Shown in pieces: positions 36,865 to 46,683 of a stretch of DNA of 64,000 nt. The position numbers were made by a program, and so were the translations under genes. The stretch comes from Paramacrobiotus metropolitanus (lineage: Eukaryota > Tardigrada > Eutardigrada > Parachela > Macrobiotidae), in NCBI RefSeq assembly GCF_019649055.1, contig NW_026570399.1, forward strand, positions 120,942 through 184,941, written 5' to 3'. Below the pieces are notes generated by a model. That model made no database searches, had not been told where the DNA came from, and saw only the letters and a list, made by a program, of their open reading frames with translations. Numbering within the stretch: position 1 is the stretch's first letter; each line of letters opens with the position of its first letter.

Positions 36865-37771
36865 TCCCTGTACTGTCCAACACTGAGCCCCTGCGAAGTG
36901 CATGAAAATGGCGGTATGCGCCGTAAATAAGAAAATGTACGAAGTCATGTCAGTATGCATGCAGTACAAGTAACATAAAATCAAATGAGAAAAAACACTG
37001 CGTAGTACAGGCCCGTCCCTGTACTACGTCCAATTGACTTTACTACCGGATACACGGTTCCACTTCGGGCGGCTTACGGTCCGGCTCGGTCAGTCCAGGT
37101 CGGGTAAGGTGATCCGGTCGGCTCAGTCTTGTCGGCTCGAGTCCGGTTCAGCTCAGGTCGGGTTCCGGGTCAGGTCGGCTCCGGTTCGGTCAGAGGTCGA
37201 CCTATTGGGTCAACGCACTGTCGCGAAAGATCCAGGGTCCAACCCGGAAACAGGAAAGTTCCGTGGTTTCTTCAGCAGGGAAAGGTCACGTTCTGGGAAA
37301 ATTTGGGCAGGGGTTTGGGGCATCGGTACGCTCGTGACCCTGCAAACAAACAAATACGCTGCTCCGGTGGGGATATTCCACTGCTCCGTCAGGGTGAAGA
37401 TCGCCATCCCAGGAAATACGGGCAGGGCTCTGGTGGGGGGAATTCTTCGGCGTGATGCTGGTGGTCGATCCGGCCGTAGGGATCGGAGTTGGTGCTGCTG
37501 GTCGCGGTGTATCCGTTCTGGTTTCCCGCTGAATCCGGGCCGCGTCCGCCGTCGGCATCGCAGGAGGCGATTCTCGCTCTGCGGCATCTCCATCGCCTTC
37601 TGGTGGAGGCATCCAACGCGGTCCGCATTGGGGTGCGTTCTGCACGGCAGGTGGGTTTCCCGGGGGGCTACGGATGGAGCTCCACACTCGGGGGTTGCAT
37701 TGGCAGCGATCCGGTCCACAACCCAGAAGTGCTGCGTGCGCGGGAGCGCGCGTAGCTGGGACTGTCAGCCA

Positions 37772-37783
37772 GCTCTGCTACCA
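37772..37783 (-). other. Primer-binding site complementary to initiator-Met tRNA
   Basis: Minus-strand TGGTAGCAGAGC starts at the first base after the LTR. On the plus strand it reads GCTCTGCTACCA, ending like a mature tRNA with CCA. Confidence 0.85.
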
Positions 37784-38043
37784 TGTAACGTGGGGCCTTA
37801 TGGGCGCCCACGTACCTTCGACGGCGAAACAGCGGAGAACCCGGATTGAGGCTTTAATGCCGAAATCTAAGGTGCGCACCGTGGCGCAGCAAACACCGAC
37901 TAATGAGATCGGATCCTACAGCCAGCGCAGCTGTGCTGTAGGTCCGTCAAACACCACAGAAATGTGTGGGATGGAAATCCCCAGAAACAGCGAAACACAA
38001 CGGCGAATGGCCAATCGTGAAGGCGGAGCTATCGGCCTTCACA
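37784..38043 (-). repeat. 5' LTR of the TRIM-like element
   Basis: By eye identical to 36605-36864. It directly abuts the tRNA primer-binding site at 37783-37772. Identity of the two LTRs implies recent insertion. Confidence 0.85.
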
Positions 38044-38361
38044 ACGAGCTGCTCTACAACTGCATCCGCCAACACTGACTTGACCGTGAATTGTATTCCC
38101 ATTGGCTAAGGTAACGGTTTTGGTAGTCAGACGCTGATCTGCGTAAGAGCTGACCACTGACACAAGAACGAGTGCAGTCAAAACTGCGCTTTTCGCTTCA
38201 GTAACAAAATTTCAAGTATGACACATGTACGGTTTCGTGTGTTAACCAAGCAATACAAGATATGTGCCACATAATGGCATAAGCCACCCTTATTTATTTC
38301 CCTGAAAAATCGTAATTATCTCTCGAGGGCAGCTTTCTTAGATAGGTTTCCGTGCTAATAG

Positions 38362-38385
38362 AAGTTAGCGATTTATCGCTAACTT
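38362..38385. repeat. Palindrome near the left end of the YR element
   Basis: Perfect 11-bp arms (AAGTTAGCGAT / ATCGCTAACTT) around TT, followed by AGGTTAACGCAG. It resembles the TTTAACGC-ACAA-GCGTTAAA palindrome plus AGGTT(A/C)ACGCAG at 43301 and 46621. Confidence 0.7.
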
Positions 38386-38696
38386 AGGTTAACGCAGTCA
38401 AGAGAAACGCCGGCCTCCTTTTCAAAGCTGCCGATTTTTCCGCAGAGCCTTCGCCATGACAAGTGATTGGTTGACCTTTTAGCCGGACGCCATCTTGCTT
38501 TTCATACTGGCGCAGCATATATCGTGCGGTGGTTTAATTAGCTAGCATTTTGACCGTTTGCTGTTTTTGAAGTTTTTGTGGTTTGGTTTTAGATTTCGGA
38601 ATTTTATGTGCCCTAGGTTTTCCTTTTCCGAAGTTTACATGCATTGTGTTATTGGCGATCATCGTTAATTTGTTTTCTTGATACAGCCGCAACAAA

Positions 38697-39780
38697 ATGC
38701 CTCCAAAGCGGGCAGCACCAAAGGCTGCTGCGCAGCGTCGTAAACGGGTCACAGGTTCGGGAAACATCAGGATCCTTGTTGAAAATTTGGCATCTCTACC
38801 GGGTAGTTGTCATATCGTCCGTACCTACCGTCAGTGTTCCAGTCGTGTCGACTACACCAGAAGCAAATATCGAGCAAGAAATTGCAGCAGCGCAGCGGAA
38901 CCTTCAAGATTTGGTGGCTCGTCGAGATGCTGTTTCCCGTGCTGATCAAGAGGTTGTAGTAGTGCCGGTTTCCAGTGTCGCACAGCCGTCTGTACCAAAT
39001 GAAACGAGCGTGCTGATGCAGCTGATGCTCAGTCAACAAAATCAGCTGATGTTGCAGACACAGAAAGTGAACGATTCTGAATCCTCGGGATCGCAAACAA
39101 GCACAAAGACCCGTGGCAAGAAACCGCCTCCTTTGCCAGCAAGTTTTCCGTTCGTGAATGACAAATGTTTAGAGGAACTGTACGACTTGACAGTGAATGT
39201 TGACCTGGATAAATTGCTCAGAGCCAATAGTATCGTGTCGCCGATATAAGGAGAAGCAAAAATCGAAATCAGAGACGGGAATTATGTTTTGTCAGATTCG
39301 AAACCTCGAAGGTCACTATTACTTCACTGAATCAGTGGAACGAAGCTTTCATTGTTTTTCGGCGTGTGCGGTCTTTTTATTACCCGAAAGTACGTGATCC
39401 ACTGGACTCTTATCAGACCATCGTCAACGAACTGGCAGGCGTTCATTCGGCAGTGGTATGGCTTGAAAACGATAAAACCTTCCGTGCAAATCGTATTCGC
39501 AACACCAACAGTTATGACGAGTGGAGCAGGTTGGATCGAAGCCTGCTGGATCGTTGAGTTGCTCGCCTGCCAAACCGTGCTCACCTTCCACTGTGCAACA
39601 CCTATCTGCTGGCTGACCACACGGTTCAAGAGTGTCCCAAGAGTCTCCAGTTGCCTGCTCACGGTCGTACTGACATGGCGGGCCGGCCCTTTCGACACAT
39701 CCCGCCAGATGTGTGCAGGAACTGGAACTACGGGAATTGCACGAAAGGATTAAACTGCCGATACAAGCTTCTTCGTGGCG
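38697..39780 (+). pseudogene. Gag-like region of the YR retroelement (degenerate)
   Basis: It starts MPPKRAAPKAAAQRRKRVTG, and the reading shifts frame several times. A coiled-coil-like stretch (NIEQEIAAAQRNLQDLVARR) is followed by a Ser/Lys-rich segment. It ends in a cysteine cluster (DVCRNWNYGNCTKGLNCRY) like the gag end of DIRS elements. At least three frameshifts are needed to read through it, so it is non-functional. Confidence 0.55.
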
Positions 39781-40371
39781 AATGTCGAGCATCCGATCAC
39801 CCCGCGTTTGAACACACTGGAAATCGCAACAAGTCTACCAGCCAAGCCACCTTGCCTGGGATCCGACCCTCGCATAACAACATCAGTTTCCGCCAATAGA
39901 CTGGCAGAACGTTTGGTACTGCAATACCCTGATATTGACGATCTGCAATTTCTTTTACAGAGGTTCCGATACGGCTTCAGTATTGGTTACGAAGGTCCGA
40001 AGATTCGCCGGTTCACTACGAATGCGCAATCAGCTCTAGCAAGCCCATCCATTTTAACAGCCATGATAGCAAAAGATTTAGCAGCACTCCATTGTTCTGG
40101 CCCTTTCAATGAACCGCCGCATCCGGACTTCGTAACAAATGCTCTCGGACTGCGACTAAAGAAGCCAACTGGCCATCGGAAAATCATGGACTTATCTCAG
40201 CCATTTGGATTCAGCGTGAATGATTTCATCCCTAAAGATAAGTATTCAATGTCTTATGTAAGCGTTGATGACGCAATTCATTTAATCATTCAGAAAGGAC
40301 GCGGTGCATTGATGGCTAAATTAGATATCGATAACGCATTTCCCACCTGTCCGTCCTGATGAGTGGCATTT
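39775..40371 (+). pseudogene. Reverse transcriptase, N-terminal half (YR retroelement)
   Basis: The open frame (194 codons) includes PPHPDFVTNALGLRLKKPTG, RKIMDLSQPFG and LDIDNAFP, typical of RT fingers and motif A in DIRS-like elements. The frame breaks just after motif A at about 40343-40350. The expected PVRPDEWHL continues in another frame up to the pogo insertion at TA 40371-40372. Confidence 0.7.
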
Positions 40372-40372
40372 A

Positions 40373-42368
40373 CTGTAGCCGCTAGATGAAGTGGCTCCAC
40401 TGTTAGATCCGGGCGCTGCCTTCCCCTTGTCGGGCATTGAGCACGGTGCTTACCGCCAACGGGCAGCGCACACGTAAAGTTTACTTTCGTTCATTTTATT
40501 TTAGTACAGCACTCTTTTACTTTGGTAAACCGTTTTCTATCTCACAGGTACCATCACTCTCTAAAATACTATCACTGAATAAACTAATCTCCATTTCAGA
40601 ATCGCTTTCATAAACTAGATTTTCCTTATCCATTTCAGAGCTCTCATAATCATTTTCAGAGCTCTCATAATCATGATCTCGGTCATCATTCTTAAGCACC
40701 TGAGCAGCGAAAAACGATTTACGGACAAGATCTGGGGTTACGCTTTGCCATGCACGAGAGATCATATCCAGGAAGTCTTGGCGCCCTGGCTTCTTCAGAT
40801 ATCCCGATTTTGTTACTTCATGATGAGTTGCTCTCCAAAGCTGATATTCGCTGCGAAAAGAGGCCTTCATTGCTTTGTTAACGCTGACGTCAAGGGGCTG
40901 ATAATCGCCTGTGCGACCAGCAGGCACGAAGATTTGCTCGACATTTCGTTCTCTAAGTAGGAGCTCCGATGGTTCTTTTTTGTGGACAGGTGCCTGGTCT
41001 CGAATTAAAACACGCTCCTGCTTTTCTTCTGGAAATGTATACTTTATCCAGTCCAGATCCATCTGCTCCGTCCACCAAGTAGAATAAGAGCTCTCAACAA
41101 AAATATTAGGAGGAACTTTCAGCTTGTTCATTATCCCTTCTGACAGCTTCCCATTCTTTCCCCCCTTTAGCACCACTACAGCAGGATATTTTCCACCATC
41201 CGCACGGATCGTGAGAGACACAGTTATTCCTTCTTTTTCGCCAGGAGGCTGTTTAACAGTAACCTACAAAGCCGTCCACAGTCAGCTTTCCAGAGGAACC
41301 CCCCCCCCCGCTGGTTGCCAGGGGCACCCCAAAAACCACAACAAACCAGATTCATAAAATTAATAAAAATATCAGAGCTCTCATAATTCTCATATCTTTT
41401 GTTATAAATGTTTGTTATAAGTTGATTAAAAGCTATAGAATTACTTCTTTCACTCCAATGGGAGAAAGTGTTTTCGGTTTCGGCGCTACAAGGCGAATCA
41501 TCGTCTGATCGAAATTGAATACGCGGTCAGCGAAAATTTCATCCAGAACGATGGAATTGTGTAAGCGGAGAAAATACTCTAGCTCTTCTTCCTGTTTTTT
41601 AAAAAAATGGTCAGAGCTCTGATTTATAATGTTAAAAAAATTCAACTTACCAGATCTTCCTCTGTGAATTCAGACTTGCGAGCATGTCGAGTTGGGACAC
41701 GATATCGCAGGCATTTTCTCTTTAAAAAGCAAGTAAGCCAACAGTCTGAAGCCTTGAAGGTAGGAGCTCCTTTCGCCTGGGCTAACTCCAGCGCTCTTTT
41801 TTTCAGCTCCAGACGTGTCACAATAAGACCCTTCTTCCGCTCGGCCAGGAGAAATTCGTACAAGGCGTCCTCTATGCCTGAGTGCTCCGGCTTTCGCTTG
41901 TGTTTCTGCTTTCGAAGAGGCTCGTTCTTCCTCAACCTGCTGCAGGTAGACTGGCTGCTTCCAAGAAAACGCAAGAAGATAATTAATTAAAAATCTAGCT
42001 GTACCTTTTCCAGCGCGTGAAAGTTCTCCATGGAACTCCGATGTTATTTGCGTAACTCCGTGCGCTCACATCAGCGGCAGCAAAACCGATCAGAAATGCA
42101 CGAATCTGTTCCTCTGTATAACCACGCTGCTTTCGGCCCATTACGACAAATTAGAGCTCTGATTTAAATGCTATCCACAGCCGAAATGCAATTATTCACT
42201 ATAAAACCAAGCTCAGGTTCACAATTTTGGTGTAAAAACCCGTTAAAATGAATTAAAATCAAAATGCAGCAAAAATTCAATTTTTTTATTCAATTCAGCG
42301 TATGTATATACGTAGTGCCTTTTCTCGTACACCAAACTCTGTGGAGCCACTTCATCTAGCGGCTACAG
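40373..42368 (-). mobile_element. Pogo/Tigger-like DNA transposon inserted in the RT gene
   Basis: Perfect 28-bp inverted repeats (CTGTAGCCGCTAGATGAAGT... at 40373 and its complement ending at 42368) are flanked by TA (40371-40372 and 42369-42370), the Tc1/mariner-pogo target. Removing the element and one TA joins the RT reading frame (CAT TTA TTA GGT; HLLG). It carries a multi-exon transposase on the minus strand. Confidence 0.9.
40517..42141 (-). CDS. Pogo-like transposase (HTH, CENP-B-type DNA binding, DDD domain), four exons
   Basis: Exon 1 (42141-42005) encodes MGRKQRGYTEEQIRAF and a helix-turn-helix (ARSYANNIGVPWRTFTRW). Exon 2 (~41966-41642) encodes the CENP-B-type HTH (ERKKGLIVTRLELKKRALE, CWLTCFLKR). 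Exon 3 (~41630-41440) holds the first catalytic Asp in VFNFDQTMI. Exon 4 (~41262-40517) holds the second in VLIRDQAPVH and the third in YQPLDVSVNKAM. The order of domains and the DDD triad fit pogo/Tigger. No inactivating change was seen, so the enzyme may be active. A run of 11 C at about 41303-41313 lies in the last intron. Splice sites of exons 2-4 are approximate. Confidence 0.75.
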
Positions 42369-42370
42369 TA

Positions 42371-43305
42371 TTAGGTTATCTTTTGGAAGAAGCGTACAAT
42401 TTTGACACTGTGGTGTCGTTCGGCTTAAGATCTGGTCCATGGTTATTGGATGCATTCGCTATCGTGCTAGAATGGGTTTTTCGTACATGCACAGGAAACG
42501 ACTCGTTTTTGCATTACCTTTATGATTTTTTCGAAGTAGACGAACCAGAGAGTGACAGTTGTCGTAGAGGAATGATGCAGTGTGTTTCGGTCTGTAATTA
42601 TCTAGGCGTTCCCGTTAGTTTGAAGAAATTGGTAGGGCCCACAACAAAAATTGAATTCCTTGGCATTGCTTTAGATAGTGACGATTTCATCTTGTCAGTG
42701 TCAGATGGTCGCTTGGAAAAACTAAAATCATTACTACATTCTTTTTCTGTTAAGGATCAGTGTACGAAACGTGAATTGTTAAGTTTGATCGGGTGCTTAT
42801 CTTTTGTAACAAAATGCATCCCAGCGAGTCGCATATTTCTTAGACGTATGATTCAGCTGAGCTGTGCTGCAATCCGCTTGCATCACAAAATAGATCTGTC
42901 GGAAGAGTTCAGGCGAGATGTTTATTGGTGGCAGGAGTTTCTGCCATTGTGGAATGGAACAGCTAGTTTTCTTAGCCCAATGTGGGAAAGTGCTGAATCT
43001 TTGCACTTTTTTACTGACGCATCTGGTTCTGTTGGCTATGCAGGTGTTTTTGAATCTGAGTGGTTCCAAGATAGATGGCCCAGCTGGTTGCTTAATCAGC
43101 AAGTATCGATTGCTTTTTGGAGTTGTATCCAATATATATAGCATGCGTTTTCTGGGGTAAACGTGTGTCTACGCAAAAAATTGTGATTCATAGTGATAAT
43201 ACTGGTACCGTAAAGGCGTGGTCTCGTGGTAAATGCCGAAACATCGGTATCATGGAAGTAATAAGGCGTATTCATTTTGTTAGTTCACATTTTAATCCCA
43301 TTTAA
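42371..43305 (+). pseudogene. Reverse transcriptase C-terminal half and RNase H (YR retroelement)
   Basis: It continues the RT across the pogo insertion with FGLRSGPWLLDAF. The catalytic motif expected as YLDD reads YLYDFF, so one essential Asp is replaced by Tyr. The connection domain (LGVPVSLKKLVGPTTKIEFL) and RNase H follow: FFTDASGSVGYAG (first Asp), ELYPIYIACVFWGKR (Glu) and IHSDNTGTVKAW (second Asp). A one-base frame break at ~43115-43120 splits the RNase H. The frame ends at 43305 inside the terminal repeat. Confidence 0.75.
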
Positions 43306-43365
43306 CGCACAAGCGTTAAATGAGGTTCACGCAGAGCGAGAGAGGGTGTCTTGGCAACAACGGAA
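43292..43365. repeat. Terminal repeat alpha, copy 1
   Basis: 74 bp, matching 46610-46683 with one difference. It contains the palindrome TTTAACGC-ACAA-GCGTTAAA and ends ...CAACGGAA. Here it is joined to repeat beta; at 46683 it is joined to repeat delta. Confidence 0.85.
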
Positions 43366-43509
43366 TGGATTCCGACGGACAGAGGAATCCGGGTATTACG
43401 ACAAACGACACGCCCCTTTAATAGTTGTCTCTCTGTTAGAGTTGAATGCTAGGTGAACTGGTATGAATTGGAGGATGTACAGCGCTAACTTGTGTCACTT
43501 GCCAGAGTA
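43366..43509. repeat. Repeat beta, copy 1
   Basis: 144 bp, nearly identical to 45413-45556. It contains the small hairpin GGATTCC...GGAATCC. Confidence 0.85.
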
Positions 43510-43578
43510 AAATTTATCGATCGCTGTTTTTTACGTTACCGTTTTCGCATTTACATATCATCATGTCTGTTACACTCG

Positions 43579-44652
43579 ATGAATCTGAAGAAGTTGGGCC
43601 GTCTGAATCTCACAGAGGTCAAACGGCTCATCGTCGAAGTTGAAGGCGAGCAAGCGTTCGATGAAACGAAATCTGCTCTTGTCCAGCGATTTCATGACCT
43701 GTTCCTTCCGGAAGAATCTCTGGATTTGGAAGTCGATGCTGCAGCAGGTAAAGGTGACTCCCCATCTGACCTCGCTACAGCCATCGGCATTTCCGCGGCG
43801 TCTGTTTCCTAGCTGTACGACAACGGATATAACTCCATTGACGATGTCATCTTGTTGGCAAAGGTTAAGAATTTCCCCGACAACTTGGAATTCATCACGA
43901 ACACCCGCGATCGCAACAAGCTTGAAGTGTTTGTTATGCCCCACGTTACCATGTCTTCTTTCGTGACATCCGCAAGCGACAATGTTGCCCCCGTCGGAGC
44001 CGTTCGTTCAACTACACGTACAAGCAATTACCACCAGGCAGCCTCTGACGACGAGAGTTCCGGCAGTCCAGTTAGCGCTCACCGCAAATCCAACAGCGGC
44101 TCCAGTACCTCCACTCAGGCCCGAAATCTTCCAAGACCGCATACAAGCCCATTCGTGAAAGCAGCCCACAAGGCCGCAAACGATGTTAAGCCGCATGAAA
44201 TTTCATGCGACGAACTTTTTGCCGGCAACATCATGGCAGCGTTGGATTTGGCAAGGAAGACCAACGCCTTACCAACCCTGATCGAGTTCCTGGAATACCA
44301 GGTCTTTTTGGCTCGCAAACGTTGCATGTATGATGATGAAGCCATTGTGCAAGCGAGTTTCGCGAAGCCGCTCAGACTGAGGACTTTGACCTTTCCGACA
44401 TTTCGCATCGCGACTCCACGGCTGATGCATATTTTTCGGCGGATTCCGTCGAACGTCGGGTTTCAAGTTTGTAGCCCAAAGGTCACTGTTGCACAGGCGA
44501 AACGTTCAGCCACCGTGGAACCCCGTTTTCCGAATTACTGCTGTTTCAACTACAACGAAAACAGACCTTGCCGGGATATCCCTTGCCGTTTCCCACACAT
44601 TTGCGGTTTCTGCCGGAAGGACCATCGCGCCACGGCCTGCACCGAGCAATGA
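43579..44652 (+). CDS. Gag-like protein with SAP-like start and C-terminal CCCH/zinc cluster; one in-frame stop
   Basis: The first ~45 residues (MNLKKLGRLNLTEVKRLIVE, then TKSALVQRFHDLF) look like a SAP DNA-binding fold, as in DIRS-type gag proteins. A Ser/Thr-rich middle follows. A folded helical stretch then reads SCDELFAGNIMAALDLAR. The end holds a cysteine/histidine cluster (CCFNYNENRPCRDIPCRF, then HICGFCRKDHRATAC). A TAG at 43810-43812 interrupts the otherwise single frame, so this is either readthrough or a recent nonsense mutation. It belongs to the gag-only element at 43366-45412. Confidence 0.65.
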
Positions 44653-45320
44653 CCTCCATTCAGCATGACCTGTTGAATTCCGGGTTGGTTACCTCTGCCT
44701 ACATTTTTCCGAGACGATTGTTTTCTTTAACTTTTGACCCGGATTTGCCTGCTTCGTGCTGTAACCTTTCCATGCATCATTATTCCCCCATATCCTGTGT
44801 CCGCCCCGCATTGTGCCTGCCTGCTTTTATATTACATTGGACATTTTTTCAGCCCCGTTGCGTATACTCTTTGCCTTCTTGAATGTAACTACTCACTTGT
44901 GTATGCCTTTTTGCGGTTATAGCCTTCCGTATCTGCTTGGATTTACGTCAAACTGTGGAATTCCCAGTTCGACTACAACCTTCATTTGCCTTGCTATATT
45001 CCGTGGGATGCGACAGGACTTCCTTGCACCCTGCTTTATGCATGCGATCTGGCGACTGCTTGCATCCTTAAATGCCGTACAGATACTGCGCTGGCTGCTT
45101 TAGTTACTGCTTTTGTGGATCCCTTAATTTGGTATTACTTTCGCGAATGCCGAACAATGCGCGGAATCCCGCGCCTTTGGTATCGTGATTAGCTGTTTCC
45201 CTTGAATTCAGGGAATCGGCCTACTTTATCGTTGCAAACCTATCGCACTTTCGTTGCTCTCATTACGCGGTACTGGATCGCCTCCCGTCTTTCTTGTGTT
45301 TTTGCCTTGGGTTTTTGGGG

Positions 45321-45412
45321 TTGGGGCCGTTTCCGGCCATGTTCGGCATATCTGCCCAAAGGAAGTAAATTCCGAGCCCACCTTTCTTGCGTGACGTGTA
45401 GGAGTAATGGAA
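45321..45412. repeat. Repeat gamma, copy 1
   Basis: 92 bp, matching 45600-45691 and ending GGAGTAATGGAA. Here it is joined to beta. Confidence 0.85.
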
Positions 45413-45691
45413 TGGATTCCGACGGACAGAGGAATCCGGGTATTACGACAAACGACACGCCCCTATAACAGTTGTCTCTCTGCTAGAGTTGAATGCTAGG
45501 TGAACTGGTATAAATTGGAGAATGTACAGCGCTAACTTGTGTCACTTGCCAGAGTATAATTTTTCTTGTTTTTGTTGTGCTTTTTCTCTGTTTGATGGCT
45601 TGGGGCCGTTTCCGGCCATGTTCGGCATATCTGCCCAAAGGAAGTAAATTCCGAGCCCACCTTTCTTGCGTGACGTGTAGGAGTAATGGAA
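45413..45691. mobile_element. 279-bp deletion derivative of the gag-only element
   Basis: It consists of beta (45413-45556), 43 bp of T-rich filler and gamma (45600-45691). It sits directly after the full-length copy with no bases between, so the two copies form a tandem at the same target. Confidence 0.85.
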
Positions 45692-46683
45692 AATATCCTG
45701 CTGATACTTCATGACCTCACTGCCACAAAACTTTTCGTGAACGCAAAAATTTTTGTATGAGAAGACAACGTACACAGATGTTAGCGATATCGCCTGGTAT
45801 AGGGAAGATACGGCCATAATGGCAGACGTTATCCGAACAGTCCGATGCCCGATCCTACTTCCGTGTCAGCTGTTACAACTGCGCAGTCGTCGGGCATTCC
45901 ACCTTATGGTTGCTTTATTTGCAAAGACGCGCACCGTTATGCAAATCAGTGTCCGCAGCGGATGACAGGCTCCTCCAGCATGCCACCAGCTAACCCTACC
46001 CCATCCAGCCAGAGCCAAGCAATCCTGCAGCCACCCCGTTCCCCGCGCATTGTAATCTGTCGCGATTACAACAACGGACGTTCCAAACCCATGTCCGCAT
46101 CGTCGCATTCATGTCTGCGACCAGTGCTACGACACTTTCCAAATCCGTACATTCCATAGCTCAATTCCCGCCTAACCACCATTCTTTCTCATCGTTACTC
46201 CTTGTTAATTCCTTCTTTTATCATCCTCTCTTTCCTGTTTACCTCTACTCCAATCACATTTGCTTACTTCCTCGCTTAATACAATCCTTCCATTTTATTA
46301 CTGATTATTCTATAATGCACGCTTCTATCATATTTCTAACAATTTTCCTTGCTAACTTTCCCTTCCTTGCAATAAAATCTTGAAACTTCTGTTACCGATT
46401 ATTATGTTTATAAGTTTTTTATGCCCGTTTGCTGTTCTCCGCGCGGTTGGGGCTGCCTGTCGGTTTGGAGGTGTCCGGCGCGGCTTGTATCAAGACCCGG
46501 TGACCAGCGGCGCCCTTCAGTGCGTCGTCTGGACATTGCCGGGTCTGATCACTTGCCCCGGCATCCTCAAGCGGCAAAAGGCGGCGTTCGCGAGCGAGCT
46601 CGACAAGCGTTAATCCCATTTAACGCACAAGCGTTAAATGAGGTTAACGCAGAGCGAGAGAGGGTGTCTTGGCAACAACGGAA
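45692..46683 (+). mobile_element. YR-element segment bounded by repeats delta and alpha, with gag zinc-knuckle relic
   Basis: It begins with repeat delta (45692-45758), which matches 46684-46750, and ends with repeat alpha (46610-46683). Between them a frame at ~45840-46160 carries CFICKDAHRYANQCP (a CCHC-type knuckle) and ICRDYNNGR, the end of another gag whose frame then breaks. The rest (46160-46440) is T/C-rich and non-coding. Confidence 0.65.

Larger units (their letters stand above)
36605..38043 (-). mobile_element. Short non-autonomous LTR retrotransposon (TRIM-like), 1,439 bp
   Basis: Two 260-bp direct repeats (36605-36864 and 37784-38043) appear identical, begin TG and end CA. They are flanked by a 4-bp duplication ACGA (36601-36604 and 38044-38047). 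On the minus strand the base after the first LTR starts TGGTAGCAGAGC (37783-37772), the complement of the 3' end of animal initiator-Met tRNA. This gives the element's direction. The 919-bp interior is GC-rich and contains no gag, protease or RT. It has a minus-strand frame (37719-37210, 169 codons) of unknown function. The polypurine tract is weak (ACAGGGA before 36864). Confidence 0.85.
36300..38200 (-). pseudogene. Thyroglobulin type-1-like gene disrupted by an LTR element
   Basis: Exon 1 starts around 38200 and reads AVLTALVLVSVVSSYADQ, then VTLANGNTIHG and GGCSCRAAR. It is cut at 38044 by the insertion and resumes at 36604. The ATG expected by comparison with 48280 is replaced by GCG in AAGCGAAAAG, and the first conserved Cys is absent. 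Exon 2 (36458-36300) has CEKNGSW but a one-base deletion just after it and a TAG before the end. The gene was therefore probably dead before, or soon after, the insertion. Confidence 0.75.
43366..45412 (+). mobile_element. Gag-only YR-mobilised element (2,047 bp)
   Basis: It begins with repeat beta (43366-43509) and ends with repeat gamma (45321-45412). Both ends recur around the 279-bp copy that follows. It lies exactly between alpha and delta sequence that is contiguous at 46683/46684, without a target duplication. It encodes one gag-like protein and no RT or recombinase, so it must use enzymes in trans. After the gag (44652-45320) I see only non-coding sequence. Confidence 0.8.

Noticed and set aside
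36621-36905. 94-codon frame, repeated at 37800-38078
   Set aside because: It is simply the LTR sequence read in one frame; no known domain and no independent support.
37210-37290. Possible tRNA gene near a GGGTCCAACCCGG string
   Set aside because: No acceptor stem or complete cloverleaf could be drawn.
37034-37849. 271-codon plus-strand frame inside the LTR element
   Set aside because: It runs against the element's direction, crosses into the LTR and has a low-complexity Arg/Ser/Gly composition typical of GC-rich non-coding DNA.
44700-45320. Several 60-96-codon frames after the gag-only ORF
   Set aside because: Overlapping frames in T/C-rich sequence with no conserved motif and no continuity with the gag frame.
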